From assembly GCA_964440735.1 (NCBI GenBank), contig CAYTTK010000158.1, positions 1-5,924 of the forward strand: a stretch of 5,924 bases of DNA, in the 5' to 3' direction. Of this stretch, positions 4,618-5,924 are shown one piece after another. This DNA comes from CAZBWE01 sp964440735. Its GTDB lineage: Bacteria; Planctomycetota; Phycisphaerae; Sedimentisphaerales; Anaerobacaceae. The notes beneath the pieces were generated by a model. It had not been told where the DNA came from. It saw nothing but the letters and a program-made list of their open reading frames with translations, and ran no database searches. The stretch's first letter is position 1; each line of letters begins with the position of its first letter. The position numbers were made by a program, and so were the translations under genes.

Positions 4618-5924
4618 CTTGCTCTTCACCAAGGAGTTTTTCTTTTGCAGCTTGTAGTTTTCGTTTCTCTATCATAGCCTTCTGTGAAACATTAAGTTGA
4701 TAATCATATAAGTTTTGTACACTTTCTTCATTATCATCATTATCTTCTTCTCCGTCATTATCTTTACTTGGTGATTCAGGTTTTTGTGGTTTTGGAATAT
4801 CAGTTGGAATCTTTTCAGTATCAAGTTCAATTTGACCTTTATTGAAAACTGTTCGAGCTTCTTTCGGATTAATAAATCCACCTGCTCCTCTTTGCCCATT
4901 CATAGCAAGAGTTGCAGCTTCTACTCTTTTATGCAGAATTGCAGCTTCGGCTAACTCATCAATATAAATAGCATTCCAAACAATGTTATACTTCCATTTT
5001 CGCCCTTTGGCTTTTAAAATTCTTTCGTATAGAATTTCTATTAATGGAGTATATTCAAAATCTTGGTCGTCTTTTACATCTTTAACATAATCGCCCATAC
5101 CCACTTCTGCACCAGTTACTTTACCAATTTGAACACCAGTTAAAACATGAGTAGGCATTCTAAACGCAGAAGCAACTTTGAGCACTAAGTAATCATAAAA
5201 TGGTTTAGGGTCAATCGCTACAGGATTTATAGCTTTAATTTCAGATGTTTCATCATGTATATAAGCTCCTGGATGTTGTTTTACTACCCTTTGCCAAAAT
5301 TTTAGTCTCTCATCTCCAAGACCATCCTCTTTTATATCATATGAACCATGTGCAAACCAAGCTAGGATTTCGCCACAACTAATATCTACATTTACCATAG
5401 ATTTAATAATGTTTCGGAGTAGATTGATTTTAGAATTTCCAAATTCTTTATGTGGTAATTTATCAACCGTTAAATGTATAATCCTATCAGGATGAATCCA
5501 GTAATCTTTACCATTTTTGGTATCTTCATAATGAAAATGCTTGGTAAAAAGTTTTTGATATTTTCTTTTTTGGGAAGGATAATAATCTATTTCTTTAATG
5601 TACTCGCTGTTCAATACTGTAATTTTCCAAGGAGCTGCATAAACTTTATTATCATTTACTTCTATTTTGGTGGGAGGGTCATGCACTTCAGTTTTTTCAT
5701 CATTTTCATAAGTAATTAAAAGATAACCATCACCATAGGTAAAAGCAGCTACTTTTGCTTCTTCCCATTTCTTTTTAAATTGATTACGTCTTTCAAATGT
5801 TTTTAATATTTGTAAATCTTCTTTTACTGGAACTGTTTGTTGATTTTGAGATTCTATTTCAAACCAAGCTCTAATTGAATCCATAGCTTTCTTTCTTGCA
5901 CCTTTCATAAATAAAGGACATTGT
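4592..5924 (-). CDS. Portal protein, 5' end cut by window edge
   Basis: The portal forms the dodecameric ring through which DNA enters the capsid and to which the tail attaches. The frame has a Met codon at 5908 but stays open to the right edge (residues QCPLF before that Met). No Shine-Dalgarno sequence precedes it, so I treat 5908 as internal and the gene as partial. Numbering from that Met, family-like features are FERRNQFKKKWEEAKVAAF then TYGDGYLLI (38-65, the F-x-R helix and YG turn), HPDRIIHLT (139-147), FGNSKINLLRNII (156-168), the LKVASAFRMPTHVLTG segment (243-258) with GKVTGAEVG (262-270), and the helix-rich end INPKEARTVFNKG (346-358). This pattern fits DUF1073/gp6-like portals. Residues 371-396 are a Pro-rich then very acidic linker, and the last 40 are a charged helix. 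The visible 443 residues suggest a full length above 500. Confidence 0.88.
   Translation of the reverse strand, partial: QCPLFMKGARKKAMDSIRAWFEIESQNQQTVPVKEDLQILKTFERRNQFKKKWEEAKVAAFTYGDGYLLITYENDEKTEVHDPPTKIEVNDNKVYAAPWKITVLNSEYIKEIDYYPSQKRKYQKLFTKHFHYEDTKNGKDYWIHPDRIIHLTVDKLPHKEFGNSKINLLRNIIKSMVNVDISCGEILAWFAHGSYDIKEDGLGDERLKFWQRVVKQHPGAYIHDETSEIKAINPVAIDPKPFYDYLVLKVASAFRMPTHVLTGVQIGKVTGAEVGMGDYVKDVKDDQDFEYTPLIEILYERILKAKGRKWKYNIVWNAIYIDELAEAAILHKRVEAATLAMNGQRGAGGFINPKEARTVFNKGQIELDTEKIPTDIPKPQKPESPSKDNDGEEDNDDNEESVQNLYDYQLNVSQKAMIEKRKLQAAKEKLLGEEQDGSTKSKN
4626..4630 (-). promoter_or_regulatory. GGTGA ribosome binding site deciding the gp10-like start
   Basis: GGTGA lies 8 bases upstream of the ATG at 4617 and inside the end of the portal gene. 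The alternative TTG (4632) and GTG (4629) starts would begin at or before this site and have no comparable site of their own in the preceding bases. Confidence 0.6.

Noticed and set aside
4618..4632. Upstream TTG/GTG starts for the gp10-like gene
   Set aside because: The GGTGA site falls at or after these codons and is well spaced for the ATG at 4617.
4720..4775. Low-complexity stretch in the portal gene
   Set aside because: It encodes the acidic Asp/Asn/Glu linker near the portal C-terminus and needs no separate explanation.

Overview
The window is a dense, AT-rich piece of a tailed-virus (Caudoviricetes-type, HK97-fold) genome or provirus. Every supported gene lies on the minus strand, so the biological order runs from the right end of the window to the left. 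No host chromosomal gene, integrase, insertion sequence or CRISPR array is visible.

Right to left, the window holds a head-assembly block. It starts with a portal protein whose N-terminus runs off the right edge, followed by an HK97 gp10-like neck/tail-completion protein, two unrecognised small proteins (197 and 164 aa), a prohead maturation protease with an extra N-terminal domain and a Cys-rich tail, and the major capsid protein with an N-terminal coiled coil. These genes overlap or sit 4 to 22 bases apart, and most have a clear Shine-Dalgarno sequence, so they look like one late operon. The portal anchors the capsid, the capsid protein assembles with its own N-terminal scaffold-like segment, the protease trims the prohead, and the gp10-like protein probably acts at the head-tail joint.

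A hairpin followed by a T-rich run lies just after the capsid gene. Beyond it is a second, non-structural group: a tRNA-Thr(UGU) gene with an unusual anticodon arm, a possible 39-aa ORF starting one base after the tRNA body, and the first 204 codons of a RecB/Cas4-like PD-(D/E)XK nuclease that runs off the left edge.

The host cannot be fixed from this window. Weak hints favour an archaeon: the tRNA-Thr has U at discriminator position 73 and no encoded CCA, and two Shine-Dalgarno sites have a GGTGA core. None excludes a bacterial host. The most unusual features are a Cys-x-Cys-x-x-Cys motif in the same local context (ACECxxC) shared by capsid protein and protease, the high cysteine content of the capsid protein, the tRNA-to-ORF junction that could yield a nearly leaderless mRNA, and the odd tRNA.
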